Shown piece after piece: positions 40,795 to 51,804 of a DNA stretch of 64,000 bases; position 1 is the first letter of the stretch, and every line of letters starts with the position of its first letter. Origin of the DNA: Hyposmocoma kahamanoa (lineage: Eukaryota > Arthropoda > Insecta > Lepidoptera > Cosmopterigidae). The stretch is from NCBI RefSeq assembly GCF_003589595.1, contig NW_020653333.1, positions 3,773,309-3,837,308 on the forward strand. The letters run 5' to 3'. The notes under the pieces were generated by a model, which worked only from the letters and a program-made list of their open reading frames with translations, searched no databases and was not told where the DNA came from. The position numbers were made by a program, and so were the translations under genes.

Positions 40795-41240
40795 AGGGAG
40801 TACTGCTACCACCTTTGAAATGGCTCTGCTACATACCAACTGGCCACCTTAGATTCAATTTTCAACTGGGCCATGAGGTTTGCAAGTGACTCAGAATTGG
40901 TGAAGGCGAAGCTGCAGAGCCTTGAACATCACAGTAAAGTTGCCTGCTTATCGGTATTTTACAGGATATATCACAGAGAGTGTGTGATGGTATTACACGA
41001 TTTAATTCCGCCTTCCCTTTTCCATCATCGAGGGACGAGGCGTAGGCTTGGGTACCACCCCTTTGTTGTGGATATTCCAAAGATTCGCACGAAACGCTTC
41101 CACATTTATATGGCGAACGGCTATGGAGTGGAATTCCCTGCCTGCAGGCTTGTTCCCTGAACGTTATAACTTGAAAGCGAGACTTTCCATCTGGTGAGAT
41201 GGAGGTCAAAGGTGCACTTACATTTTATAAAAAAAAAAGA
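40795..41240 (+). pseudogene. LINE-D C-terminus inside REP-C
   Basis: A 95-codon frame at 40873-41160 reads MRFASDSELVKAKLQSLEHH, then KVACLSVFYRIYHRECVM, LFHHRGTRRRLGYHPFVVDI and a frame-disturbed WNSLPA equivalent, then a shortened tail and an A-run at 41230. It lacks part of the FKARVNR region (direct jump to ctttccatctggtgagatgg). Confidence 0.78.
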
Positions 41241-41261
41241 CATAACTGGTAGACTTTACGA

Positions 41262-41575
41262 TTTCATCCCATCGTGTGGCTTGAAAGAGGCTGGAAAGAA
41301 AGGAATGTTGAGGTGGTTTGGGTATGTAAAGCGGATGGATGTAAGAAGAATTACCAAACATATTTATGATGCGAATGTGGATGGAATAGTTTTAAGAGGA
41401 CGTCGCAGAAGGACTTACATTGACCAGATCAGTGATATCCTCAAAAAGGCTGGTATCCTAAGTGACAAGAATAAAAGAAGTTATGACAAGGGTAGTTGAT
41501 GTATGTGAGGCTCGAGAGATGTGCCAGTATAAAGTGGCGTTCCGTGGTCTCTACCTAGCCTGCTAGGTAGTGCTA
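41262..41575 (+). pseudogene. RTE/craniofacial-development-2-like LINE C-terminus
   Basis: Reads CGLKEAGKKGMLRWFGYVKR, MDVRRITKHIYDANVDG, RGRRRRTYIDQISDILKKAG, then after one shift VDVCEAREMCQYKVAFRGLY. The patterns RGMLRWFGHxxRM and RGRPRRTxxDQIxDxLKK are the very common C-terminus of a lepidopteran LINE family. 5'-truncated. Confidence 0.78.
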
Positions 41576-41767
41576 GCTGTGGGACTAGGGCGTCAGCTTA
41601 TATATACATGATTTTACCATGTCAGTCACCCGTAACCATGGGACCGGTGAAAAACCCGAAACGTCGGTTTGTTAGAAAAAACTAATATACGCGGTTTAAA
41701 TCCGAAAAAATAGTTTGATTTCCAATATGTAACAATCGTGAAAATCTAGGAACTCGGTTACCTGGTT

Positions 41768-41812
41768 CTAATAGCAGTAGAGCTCCTTGTGAAAGAGTTC
41801 GTCCAGGGAAAT
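41768..41812 (-). repeat. REP-A 3' end fragment, minus
   Basis: agcagtagagctccttgtga then gagttcgtccaggg, the terminal part of REP-A reversed. Confidence 0.7.
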
Positions 41813-41997
41813 TAAAATCGTTTTATAAAAAGCAATAGCCTGTACATCTTTGAAACCTATTGTAAAGGACACCTGTACAATACCTTCTCGCTCGTCCACA
41901 CTTTACCCTCACTTTTTAAATATAAATGTAATTTATAAATAATTTATGCCTAATCTACCTATCTATTTATATAATATTGTTTATGTTATAAGTATAT

Positions 41998-42530
41998 ACA
42001 ACCTCAAATGGCTTTAGTTGATTCCGCATAACAGCGAAAGTGTTGAACCAAACACTTTGGAAAAAATATATAGTAAAATTAAGGATATACCCTGATTAAT
42101 ATAGTATACGGCATTGACTTACAAATAAATGGACGACGGGTCTAATACAAAAACCACGAAAAAAATGTTCCAAGTCAACCTATTTAAACGTAGTGACATG
42201 TAAAGGAATATGAAAAAGCTAAAACGTTGAATTTAAATTGTAACGTCATCGCAGTACTGTCTAATTTTGCTTGCTTCGCTGTCAGTCGAACAAACGAAGA
42301 CTAAAGCGTGAATGACGCTCGGTATACGATTTTAACGCCCTATAAGTTCGGACACTTTTTAGCGCGGACCCGACGTCCATATAATTCTAAGTCAATAGTA
42401 TACGGTGTGAAAACACGATTCTCAAAAATTTTACGTTATTTTCACGATAGAAAAAAAAACACAAATTTACCTCGAAATTTTACGAGAAAATCGCTGTATT
42501 CAACGGGTACTTTACATATAACAATTTTTT
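41998..42530 (+). repeat. REP-M copy interrupted by hAT-L
   Basis: acctcaaatggctttagttg at 42001 up to agtatacgg (42111), then the MITE, then tgtgaaaacacg to the ttacatataac end near 42522. Collinear with 29808 and 43895. Confidence 0.8.
42112..42397. mobile_element. hAT-L MITE, copy 2, with perfect 8-bp duplication
   Basis: GTATACGG at 42104-42111 and 42398-42405. The right terminal G is mutated to A (CAATA). Splits REP-M precisely; the uninterrupted site is visible at 29913-29920 and, with one change, at about 43980. Confidence 0.9.
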
Positions 42531-42554
42531 TTTATACATACCGCACTAAATAAA

Positions 42555-42729
42555 ACTCAACATAGCCCCGTACTAGGAAAACCCTGTGTCGCTGGAGCCA
42601 TGAACACACACTTAGAAAACCACAAATTACACCCAAACTCAAGAGAGAAATAAATTTAGGCCATGCAAATATTTCACCCGACCCGGGAATCGCACCTGGG
42701 ACCGCTGCGTGGCAGTCCGGCATGGTAAC
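42555..42729 (-). mobile_element. SINE-1 copy, 5'-truncated, 9-bp duplication
   Basis: CTAAATAAA flanks it (42546-42554, 42730-42738). The tRNA head stops inside the A-box side (ggtaccatgccgg equivalent), so the insertion is 5'-truncated, like a LINE. The B-box is decayed (ggtgcgattcc). Confidence 0.8.
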
Positions 42730-42739
42730 CTAAATAAAG

Positions 42740-43305
42740 ACTTTTTGTCACTGTACACATAAGAAATCATAACTCAGCAAAAACACAATCAAAATACAAA
42801 ATAACTCATTCACACTTTCATCGTGAAATCATCAATTGTAAAAGAAAACAAATACATATTACCAGTAAAAACTAACAAATACAAATACAAAAATTCTAAT
42901 GTCTACAATAAACTAGAAGTAATTGCATATCATGTTGATTGGTAACAAACGTTTTTATTCCTGTCCCGTAAATTTTGGAGTTTCGCCAGAACGAGTTCGC
43001 GTCGCCGTGGTATAGAAAAGTGTTCATCGTCAATAACATCACCAGCCCACTATACCATCACATCTTCGTTAAGGAGAGGTTTTAGAACGTAGTGTGGCCT
43101 CAGCGAAATAAAAGTTCAAAAGACTCAGTCCACAAGATTTATTGTAAGAGACGATAAAAGGAGAAAAGGAAGGCTGTAACAAATAGCAAAGTTATATAAA
43201 AAAGGAACAATTATTATAAAATTAATGGTTTTCAACATGTATTTTGTTTTCGCATGTATTTTGTATTCAACGTGAAGTTTAACGATAAGGAAATGAAGAT
43301 AATTT
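42740..43305. other. Unassigned AT-rich DNA
   Basis: gtagtgtggcctcagcgaaataaa at about 43090 resembles a LINE 3' UTR end but cannot be assigned. Confidence 0.4.
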
Positions 43306-43490
43306 GTGATTTATAGGCACGTCTCAAGAATTTTGATGGGAGTAACCACAGATCGAACAAATGTAAGATTAGTGAACAAAAAGGGAATTCGAGAACGATT
43401 CAAAATTTGCTGTGGCCAAGAACCGGAAAAGAGGATGACAAAATGGTGGGATAACGATGAAGGATCTCTATGCGAGAATAGAAGTATCTC
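43306..43490 (+). pseudogene. Possible RTE-like LINE remnant
   Basis: RILMGVTTDRTNVRLVNKKG and RMTKWWDNDE loosely match RTE C-terminal blocks (MLGVTxxDRxRN; RPxxRWxDDx). Spacing is wrong and identity low. It may be chance. Confidence 0.3.
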
Positions 43491-43565
43491 GTGCTTTACA
43501 ACGCTCTCGCGCAAGTCGCGCCCTGTTGTGCTAACCCTACAGGATCATTACAATAGTGGTGGAGT

Positions 43566-43632
43566 ACTGCCCAGATCCAATGCGATGACTTCACGTGTTT
43601 TCCGAGGGCTGAGTATCTATTTCGGCATGTGA
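43566..43632 (-). repeat. SINE-4 fragment
   Basis: gatgacttcacgtgttttcc then atctatttcggcatgtg matches the body of the SINE at 49514-49741. Confidence 0.5.
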
Positions 43633-43894
43633 CCGGTAAATAAAAACAAATTTCCATTTAGCTTCACTTTTATTGAGATCAATTTCATAAGTATTCTCTA
43701 GTTCGTAGTTCACCATGAGATCAAAACCATAGTAGAATAAAAACAAGTATGGTAACTCCATACAAAGGTAGCATCGCGGCGTGTATGTGCGCAAGCCCGT
43801 CATGCGCCGTGTACGAACGCACACATTCGCATTAATTCGCAGTGCACTTGTGTTGCATAGCGCGTGACGTCACACGCGCCATTCATTAAATGTA

Positions 43895-44110
43895 TATTAC
43901 CTCAAATGGCTTTGATTGATTCCGCATAGCAGTGAAAGTGTTGAAGCAATCACTTTGGAAAAAATAAAACTTAAAAACTATACGGTGTGAAAACACGATT
44001 CCTAAAAATGTTCACCATAGCAACAAAACACAGACTTACCTCGAAATTTTACAAGAAAACCGTTGCATTCAATAGGTACTTTACATATACCAATTTTTTT
44101 TTTTGTATCA
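43895..44110 (+). repeat. REP-M copy
   Basis: acctcaaatggctttgattg through tatacggtgtgaaaacacg to ttacatataccaatttttt. No MITE insertion. Confidence 0.78.
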
Positions 44111-44524
44111 ACCGAACTAAATAGAATGCGTACACTATATGTTATACATTTTTCAAATGGTTTTAACATCGTTTGTAAAAAAAAAAAAATCTGAAATAGG
44201 GCCAGTGTTCCTGCCGTTCGACCCGAGCAAAATGAACCGTACTGGAAAAACTAGAATTCGAGCTAAGGTAGTATCGATCCTTAAAGAATTAAAGCGTGCG
44301 CTCGGTGTTTGAAAAATCACGTCAAATAATAAATACACAAACAAAAAGAGTGAGAGGAGTTTAAAAAAATCATATAATTTCAAAACCAGAGTAAAAATAG
44401 GTGAAAGTGAAACACATAATAATGAACGATTTAACTGTTTATTGGCTACTTGATTTTAATGCCAGCGAGTGTATTTTTGAGTACTGTCAAAAAACGCTAA
44501 TTACAGTACTTTGGTCATATAATG
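44111..44524. other. Unassigned DNA
   Basis: No features recognised; short frames on both strands lack domains. Confidence 0.4.
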
Positions 44525-44712
44525 ATAAATACGACCTACTCCGACTAATTATGCAAGGAAAGAAACGGAAAGCGACCACCTGGAAGAAGGCGTACTTCGT
44601 GGCTTAAGAATGTCCGGACATGGTTCAACCTGAGCACAAGATCCTAGTTCCGTGCAGCTGTGTCTAAAATACAGATAGCCCTAATGATAGCCGACCTCCG
44701 GCAGCGTATTTA
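44525..44712 (+). pseudogene. RTE-type LINE C-terminus with frameshift
   Basis: KYDLLRLIMQGK continues, after a frame change near 44565, as GRRRTSWLKNVRTWFNLSTR, a stop, then FRAAVSKIQIALMIADLRQR. The RRRTSWLKNLRxW motif marks the end of a widespread insect RTE family. Confidence 0.8.
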
Positions 44713-45149
44713 TGAGCTCATGTAAAAAAAAAATTGGACAAATTTCAAAATTGCTAAAAACACACAGTTACGCATTATCAGTTGATTTATGCCCATTATC
44801 AAGTAACACAATCGCGTCGCGGATAAATGGTTGCACGAAGATTATAAAAGCTATCGTACACATCGAAATAAAACTGAGTCGTTGACTCCGTTTCATTTTG
44901 TAGATCTAAAACCATCTCTTTGATGTTGCCCTATTAAAGCTTCTCTTTCAAACACTGTGATTGGACGTCTTTTTACTTAGCAAACCGTAGCTTTGACACA
45001 ATTAATCTACAAAGCAAATAAACATATTTTTCAAATAAAAAAGATGAAAGACAATTTTGAAATGAAATATAAAGTAAAACGTTTCGAATTTGTTTTAGCA
45101 AAAACTTTATTCACAAGGCGATTTTATGATTGTGATTGTATATTTTTAA
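44713..45149. other. Unassigned AT-rich DNA
   Basis: A 67-codon lysine-rich frame at 44993-45196 has no domain and runs into REP-B. Confidence 0.4.
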
Positions 45150-45385
45150 TCGACTTTAAAAGAAAGAGGAGGTTCTTAATGTTATGTACGCGATAACTCA
45201 GGCGGCATTTGTGAACCGATTTTAGTGATTCTTTTTTTGTTGGAAAGTCACCTCACCACACCAGTTCCATCTCTGAGGGTGGCAAATTAGGGGATGGGTG
45301 CAGTTTCGCGCACTTTCCGGTAATCGATTTTAATAAAACTTAGCAAATAGACGCAATTCCACAAACTTTTGAGGTCAGTTTCTAT
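45150..45385 (+). repeat. REP-B copy, internally deleted
   Basis: atcgactttaaaagaaagaggagg head, aaccgattttagtgattc centre, ttttgaggtcagttt end. About 200 bases shorter than copy 1. Confidence 0.7.
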
Positions 45386-45467
45386 CTATAAAAATGTAGA
45401 GGCGTAAATAAAATCCGCTTCAAATGACATACTTTCAAGTAATTCATTCATTTAGCATGTGACAACC

Positions 45468-45655
45468 TCCGTGACCGAGTAGCTTGCGCACTGGTTTTCA
45501 AGGTATCGCCATCTCTGAGGTCCAACGTTCGAATCCCAACCGAGTCAACTTAGGAAAACTAACTTTTCTAATGGGCTCGATTCTGGGTGTTTGTGATACC
45601 GTCGTTGTTTCCGATTTCCATAACACAAGTTTGTTAGTTACACGGAAGAAAAAAA
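45468..45655 (+). mobile_element. SINE-3 copy (tRNA-derived), plus
   Basis: Head cctccgtgaccgagtagc, B-box CGTTCGAATCC, body gggtgtttgtgataccgtcg and gatttccataacacaag. Collinear with the minus copy at 26796. Confidence 0.7.
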
Positions 45656-45715
45656 CAACGGAAGTGCCTTAATGCTCCATTACTTTACAGTTCCTTCAAT
45701 ATACATATTTGAAAC

Positions 45716-45943
45716 CATTGACTTACAAATAAATGGACGACGGGTCTAATACAAAAACCACGAAAAAAATGTCCCAAGTCTGCCTATTCGAAATTTAAAT
45801 TGTAATGTCATCGCAGTATCGCGCTGTCAGTAGAACAAATGAAGACTAAAGCGGAGTTTGGCGCTCTGTATACGATTTTAGCGCCTTACAAGTGCGGACA
45901 CTTTTTAGCGCGGACCCGACGTCCATATAATTGTAAGTCAATG
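45716..45943. mobile_element. hAT-L MITE, copy 3, perfect 8-bp duplication
   Basis: TTTGAAAC at 45708-45715 and 45944-45951. Ends CATTGACTTACAA and TTGTAAGTCAATG. 228 bp because of internal deletions relative to copies 1 and 2. Confidence 0.9.
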
Positions 45944-45954
45944 TTTGAAACGGT

Positions 45955-46425
45955 TATTTTTGTTCGAGTAATTCCCATACTCTTCAGCAAGGTGGAAAGT
46001 ACAGTAAATTGTAACTGGTTGCCTGTAAGACTACCCCCTTTCATGATAATATTTGTGCGATGGCGCCAAAACTATACAATAAGCTGCCTAATTATCTACA
46101 TACTTGAGATTAACGACAATACCAATTTTAATAAGCTATTATTTAATTTATTAACAAGGAAAGCATATTGTAAAATCAGCGATTACCTAGATGACAAGAA
46201 CATAGAATAATAGTTAACTACCACAAAATAATGACATTCATGTAATTAAGATTTTAAATTAAAATTAAGATTTGACATTTTGTAATTAAAATGTAGTAAT
46301 ATACTGTCAAATTAATTAAATTATGTACATTGTATGCTGTAAAATTGGCAATACGCACTGCCACAACAATGTTAAATAAGATCTTATAGACGTGCGTACA
46401 CATAAACGATTTGATTTAATTATTA
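45955..46425 (+). pseudogene. LINE C-terminal tail and 3' UTR
   Basis: APKLYNKLPNYLHT and, after a shift, NKLLFNLLTRKAYCKISDYL match the Jockey/CR1 C-terminal pattern (LYNKLPxxL ... LLxKAYYxVxEYL). The 3' UTR ends near 46425 with ataaacgatttgatttaatt, a common lepidopteran LINE end. Confidence 0.65.
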
Positions 46426-46844
46426 TCAGAACCGCTGTCGCAACAACTCACATATTCATAATTTAAAACATGAAATCTTGATTGAGAAAATTGAAAATAT
46501 ATTAAAATTAAAAAAATAAGACTTCACGATTGTCATCGTTTTCACGTCTGAAACACCAACATCATGCACTCCAAAGTAACAAAATAAGATATTTTTCTAT
46601 GATTTTCGAATATTTACGCGAGATAATTGGCAGGACTGTAACGTAAAAAGCGTAAATGGCGGAATGCGCGGAAGTATGTGCAACTTCGCGTACTATTGGC
46701 ACGCGTGCCATGCAAACTAAGCACTTCTACTGTATTTAGTTTTCTGTGTTTAGTTACTTACTAGGGGATAAGAGCAACGAATGTGATGTTGTCTAATATT
46801 TATTTATAGCTATAAGTTTATAGGCATTTTGACATCTTTATGAC
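46426..46844. other. Unassigned DNA
   Basis: No features recognised. Confidence 0.4.
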
Positions 46845-46856
46845 ATTTTCAAATAA

Positions 46857-47078
46857 CTGCCTCCGTGGCCGAACGGTTACCATGCCGGACTGCCACGCAG
46901 AGGTCCCAGGTTCGATTCCCGGGCCGGGAGAAATGTTTGTATGGCCTACATTTATTTCTCTCGTGAGTTTGGGTGTAATTTGTGGTTGTCTATATGTGTG
47001 TGTCCATGGCACCCGCGACACAGGGTTTCCCTAGTGCGGGGCTATGTTGAGTGTGTGCGTTATTTATTTATTTTATTT
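46857..47078 (+). mobile_element. SINE-1 copy, 12-bp perfect duplication
   Basis: ATTTTCAAATAA at 46845-46856 and 47079-47090. Best-preserved head: A-box region TGGCCGAACGG and B-box GGTTCGATTCC. Body ends in (ttta)n. This copy can serve as the family reference here. Confidence 0.92.
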
Positions 47079-47199
47079 ATTTTCAAATAATTATTGTAAG
47101 TGATAAACATGCACATAATATAATTATTTACAAAGAGCTTACTCTAAGAGATACTTTGACTCATATACTCGTTCTTCTGCCATTACAAATGATCCATTT

Positions 47200-47395
47200 A
47201 CATAAGGGCAATGGTACTGGTGAAATTACAGGCACATGGGACTTGTGAACTTATGTCTGAGGGTGACGGGCGCAGTGACAGCGTCCCCAAGATCTTTGCG
47301 GTTTAACGTTCTAAGTGGCACTGCAACTGTTATGGATAGGCGTGTCGTTCACCAACAGGCGTGTGACTAGTTCGTCCCGTTACTAGGTATTATAA
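47200..47395 (-). repeat. REP-A copy, minus
   Basis: From ataagggcaatggtactgg (inverse of the 3' part) to cgtcccgttactaggtatt (inverse head). Confidence 0.85.
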
Positions 47396-47407
47396 AAAAA
47401 CTCTAGT

Positions 47408-47700
47408 GCTCATTCGCAAGGCAGATTCCCTTGAGAAGATGAAGCAAGAAAGTCTCGGAGTTGCTCTTTGTAAATTAACGTTTATCATTTACAATACTTA
47501 TTTCAAACATCGTAGATCAAAAATACTTGCAAACGCTACACAGGTTACTACCACAGGTGTTTGTTATCAAAGTACGCCGAAGCTGTACAATACTTTTAAG
47601 AGAGTATTCAGAAGAAGTCCATATCGAGATAGAACACCCATTTTGATAATATTTTTTTATCATTAGCACCTGTTGCTTATAGTTACTAACTTGTCAAGAT
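47408..47700 (-). pseudogene. LINE-F 3' end, minus
   Basis: The minus strand contains aaaatgggtgttct, a decayed LLK...SAYxD block and the tacgatgtttgaaataa 3' UTR motif, collinear with 51029-51295 and 39000-39600. Confidence 0.7.
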
Positions 47701-49015
47701 GTTTTGTCTTGAAGCAGCCTCAACAACATGGCCACTTTGAACTGTCAAAATCTACCCACCCTTAATAGAAAACCTTATATCGAAAACAGTATTTTAATAC
47801 TGCACGCACGCTGCCCGTATATTGGCACCAAGAAATAGTCGTACTAATTAGTTTTTAAGTTCTTTTTCAGGTACAGTTCGTGGTCTGCCAAATATGCGTG
47901 CAATTAATATATGATGCGCGCGAGCGGTATGCGAACAGATCGCACAATGTAATGCCGTGTGCTGCTCGCGAGCCTTCGCAAACAGGCGCCTTTGCAGTGC
48001 ACCCTTACAGTAGCCGGGTTCACTAATTGCGGACGTTATTAAGAGGTGAAACTACACCACCGATGTCACGTAAAGAACACGAGAACACTGTGAATTCTAA
48101 ATAATACATTGACATAAACGTCAATTACCGTTAAATATGAAACGTCAGCTGCGCCCACGCATGGCTTCGTACTTAAATAGTTATTCATGCAACTAGAGAG
48201 AAGTAATCTGGTTAAAATCTGCATTTTTAATTTTTTTAAGTTTACGGGTTAATAACAAACATTTCGCACCTTTGGTGTAATAAGGTCACATTTGCAAAAT
48301 GTCAACATTTCAGATTCAAATTTTCAGATTCAAAGGTTAATGAAAGAGAAATTAGTCAATAACATTTTTATGCTTAGATGGAGAGTTATACAATTTGACT
48401 TATACATAATTTGTTTCATGTGGTACGTACGTTCATGTTTTTTATTAATTTCATGTGATAAAAACACTTTTGACGTATAATCACAAGTGGCTTTATTATA
48501 CTTATACACTTAAAAAACCATGTGTACGAGTTCAATTTCGTAGAAAACAATTAATTCTAAAATTAGTAAGGTTAAATACTCCGTAAATATTTTCAGGGTT
48601 CAAATTGACATTTTCAAAACCTATTTGCGAATTTTGTTTCAAAACCTATTAGCACCAAAAGACAAACTAATAATCTGAAATCGAATATATAAAATACGGA
48701 AATGTTCATTTGAGAAACTCTTGCGCAAATTACTTCACTGGATCGCCGCCAAGTGATCTATATACAAGATTGTTAAGTCTGTCTGTCAGTATTCATTTGA
48801 CTAGCTTCGAAGTTTGGACTTCATAAATGCACGGTTTGTTATTATCGATTGTATCCAAAACACAATCGATGAATCAAACTTTTTTGGATCTAAAAATCGC
48901 GGCAGCCAATAACCAAGGGACTTATAAAAAAGTCCAAACGCTGAGCTTTTTCAAATAATGAAATTTAAAAAAGTCACACGTACAATTGTTGTAAGGAAAT
49001 ATACCATTTTTTGCT
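47701..49015. other. Unassigned; includes a GC-rich block
   Basis: 47900-48020 is GC-rich (gcgcgcgagcggtatgcg) without recognised element ends. A 9-bp hairpin atcgattgt/acaatcgat lies at about 48844-48872, and inverted ttggactt blocks flank it (about 48817 and 48935), which may be a small fold-back element. Confidence 0.35.
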
Positions 49016-49019
49016 TTTT

Positions 49020-49260
49020 AACTTAAATAAAATCCACTAGTTTGTTATATTTATTAATACAAAGATCGAACACTCAGAAAAAACACTCAGAAAAAATTCC
49101 TTCGATCCGGTCGGATTCGAACCGACGTCCTCTTGCATACCGTGCCAGACGCTATACCAACTAAGCCACGGAACGAACCAATGGACCTCACGAATTTTTC
49201 TATGTGCGTAGAAAAATTCGAATTTTTATTGAATATCAATTCAATAAAAATTTAGTTAAA
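49020..49260 (-). mobile_element. SINE-2 copy with inverted outer arms
   Basis: The left arm ccactagtttgttatatt (49031), minus-strand tRNA-like unit (B-box GGTTCGAATCC), a local ttttctatgtgcgtagaaaa palindrome near 49197, then the inverted outer arm attgaatatcaattcaat near 49232. Confidence 0.78.
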
Positions 49261-49513
49261 TAAAATCTTTTTTTATTTATATTGTAGGTTCCATGTTTGA
49301 TAGTAATAATAACACTAAGTTATTTCTTTACTTTTAAATATGAAACCTGCCTATAATATACATAAAAAAGGATATATTTAAGTTAAAAGACAAAAAAATG
49401 GTATTAACACTTACAACAACTTGCGTGCTTTACAATCAAAATATACATGATTTTAAATAAGAAAAAAATGATTTTTTTTAAATAAAATACTAAGAAATTC
49501 TCAACACCATTTT
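49261..49513. other. Unassigned AT-rich DNA
   Basis: No features recognised. Confidence 0.4.
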
Positions 49514-49741
49514 TATGTTCCACTACTGAGTACGGGTGTCCTCTCAGATTAGCCTAATGCCAGTTGAGGACTTCACACGTTTCTCAAAGGTTGTGAATCT
49601 TTTTCGACGTGCAGGTACTATGTTTTCATTCACCCAAAAGCTCGTAGTAAACAGACTATAAATTCCGAAATATTGAGAAGTTCGAGGCTGGATTCGAACC
49701 TACGGCCTTTGCTTGAGAGCCGTAGGTCAAACCACTACGTT
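49514..49741 (-). mobile_element. SINE-4 copy (tRNA-derived)
   Basis: Minus-strand head gtagtggtttgacctacgg and B-box GGTTCGAATCC, followed by a body (plus strand: ttccactactgagtacgg, gaggacttcacacg, gacgtgcagg) that I recognise as a very widespread lepidopteran SINE. Confidence 0.75.
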
Positions 49742-49869
49742 AAGAAATTCTACAACTCAAATATTTATTAAAATAAATAAGACACTCGTTGCACCCAACA
49801 AACGAAAATGGAACAGATAAAAAGAACATGGCCCCTAGTATTTTGTCAAAAAAATTGAAATGACTACCT

Positions 49870-49990
49870 ATAACCCTGTATCACGCGTGGCATGAACAAA
49901 CACACATAGACAACCACAAATTACACCCAAACTCACGAGAGAGAAATAAATGTAGGCCATACAAATATTTCTCCCGGCCCGGGAATCGTA
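49870..49990 (-). mobile_element. SINE-1 copy, truncated
   Basis: Contains the body and a partial B-box region (cccgggaatcg), and lacks the tRNA head beyond it. Confidence 0.8.
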
Positions 49991-50129
49991 CCTATATATC
50001 ATAACTTATCAAATATTAAGCACTACATTGAAGAATTACTTTCCATTTCTTTTCAGCCATCGCGAAAATCTAAGAAGTTAATAATCGATTAATGCTTTTT
50101 TTTTATAAAATATAAATGCGCATTTGACA

Positions 50130-50300
50130 TTCCATCTCATGTGATGGAAAATGGATGGATGGAATGTAAATGGACGATGAGGTCGACGACGAAGGATGTA
50201 CATCTAAATATTGCCTATTCACTCTCCCCATGAAAAGGCCCACGTTATACCGTTTAGGGATTAAGTCTGCAGGCAGGGAATTCTACTCCATTATCCTAAC
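50130..50300 (-). pseudogene. LINE-D 3' end, minus
   Basis: The minus strand reads through GVEFPACRLNP-like, RYNVGLF and the HPSSSTSSS tail (ggatggatgg duplication near 50160 on the plus strand). Strongly decayed. Confidence 0.65.
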
Positions 50301-50835
50301 TTAAATCAACAACTGGCAAGACTGGTTTAATTTGATACCTATATGTGCACTCACAGTCAAAACCCACACATATACACATCCGACTGTTTTATATATTAGT
50401 TTCGTTTGTTTTTTTCCTTCGTAATGAAAATAACTCAGTATAGAGTACTACGTGCGCGTGCGCTTCTACTGTTTCAAGCCTAAACTGACGACTGCTTCAA
50501 GCGTACACACTAAAACCTTGTCACTGTATCTGCATGTTACAGTTCTCTATTAAAAATCCTTCATTTTCAGACAACATGGTCCATACAAGTTAGTAACACA
50601 CCTTATAAGTTTGTTAGTATTAGGATTAGTACGAAATAGATCTAAGAAACAGATGTTTTAATTTAAATTAGATTCCTTTCTTCTACAAATATCGTTGCTT
50701 TAGAAAATCTGTTATTGTCTAAATAATTATAATAATAATTTGTAGAGAGAAGTAAATTTATTATTAATATATGCACGATCATAATAAACACAAAATATAC
50801 AATAACTAAATGTGTTGAACAGCAGTTGGAGACTT
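50301..50835. other. Unassigned DNA
   Basis: No features recognised. Confidence 0.4.
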
Positions 50836-50960
50836 TTTTAACCGACTTCAAAAAAGTTTCGAGGTTCCTCATTCAAAGGCACGTAAATAGGCCCCCTCAA
50901 TGGATCGGACTTGAGAGTAAAAGGTAGTGCTTTTTTTAGTACTCTGCACTGAGATTATTA
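50836..50960 (+). repeat. REP-B deletion copy
   Basis: ttttttaaccgacttcaaaa head joined to ttttttagtactctgcactg end; interior mostly lost. Confidence 0.72.
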
Positions 50961-50961
50961 T

Positions 50962-51390
50962 AATGTCAAGTGACGGGACAAACAAGTCGTGCGCCTAATG
51001 GCAAACTATACACCTGTCCACAACAGTCGAATCTGTGTTTATTTTTCAGTCACTAAAGACAAATCATCTTGACAAGTTACAATGTCGAGCAACACGTGCA
51101 AATGATAAAAATTTATTATTATAATGGGTGTTCTGTTGTGGCAACTATGCGTGCGTAACAGACTGCCTCTGGTTTTTCTGAACACTCTCTTAAAGGTTAT
51201 TATACAGCTTCTGCGTACTTGGATGACAAACACCAGTGGTAACCTGTGTATCTTTTGCAAATATTCTCGATCTACGATGTTTGAAATAAATACAATACAG
51301 TGTCACTCAGAACTTTAATTCGCAAAAATCTAAGGAGCACTGCCACTGCACCCGTCACCTTGAGACATAAGTTGACAAGTCCCATGTGTC
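50962..51390 (+). repeat. REP-A copy split by LINE-F
   Basis: Left part 50962-51028 (aatgtcaagtgacgggacaa to ccacaacagt), right part 51296-51390 (agtgtcactcagaac onward). A possible 5-bp ACAGT duplication flanks the insert. Confidence 0.75.
51029..51295 (+). pseudogene. LINE-F 3' end inserted in REP-A
   Basis: FLNTLLKGYYTASAYLDDKH is the C-terminus, followed by the tacgatgtttgaaataa 3' UTR motif. 5'-truncated. Confidence 0.72.
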
Positions 51391-51589
51391 TCTTCATGTG
51401 TCATTGCCAGTACTAGTTCTGTCATTGTCCTAAAACATAGCCTCCAAAGGCTCGTGTACTTCAAAACGTACATGTATGTGAAGTGCTTCCGACTCATATG
51501 ATATTATTCGTGTGATCACGTAAACGCTTAGTGTGTATTATTATGAAAACGCTATGTTATTCAAATTTAGCTCTATATATTCTGCAGGT
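51391..51589. other. Unassigned DNA
   Basis: 51360-51390 ends the REP-A piece; the remainder is unrecognised. Confidence 0.35.
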
Positions 51590-51668
51590 TCCGACTGCAT
51601 GAACTAACCAACCCTGTACCCATTAAAAGAGGAGTGCGGCAGGGGGACATTATTTCGCCAAAAAGTGT
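51590..51668 (+). pseudogene. RTE reverse transcriptase motif fragment
   Basis: FRLHELTNPVPIKRGVRQGD followed by IISPKSV is the RT block around GVRQGDxISPxLF of RTE-type LINEs. Only about 26 codons remain. Confidence 0.65.
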
Positions 51669-51804
51669 AGTTAAATTACATTACATTAAACCACTTCTTA
51701 TTAATAACGTTAGCTTAATGTTAAATAAATTGGTTTTAATTGTATGTGTTTAAAAGATATATTTATATACATATATATGTATGTATGTATATGAGCAAGG
51801 AGGT

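Larger units (their letters stand above)
40684..41752. repeat. REP-C copy split by LINE debris
   Basis: Left half 40684-40790 (taaatcgcgtatatttg ... gggccctttaaaggtcc) and right half about 41600-41752 (taaccatgggaccggtgaa ... acgcggtttaaatcc, then gtaacaatcgtgaaaatc) are the two arms of REP-C. The intervening 800 bases are LINE-D and RTE fragments that came in later. Confidence 0.65.

Noticed and set aside
46857..46930. Functional tRNA gene (tgcctccgtggccgaacgg...)
   Set aside because: Recurs six times attached to the same non-tRNA body with target duplications: a SINE.
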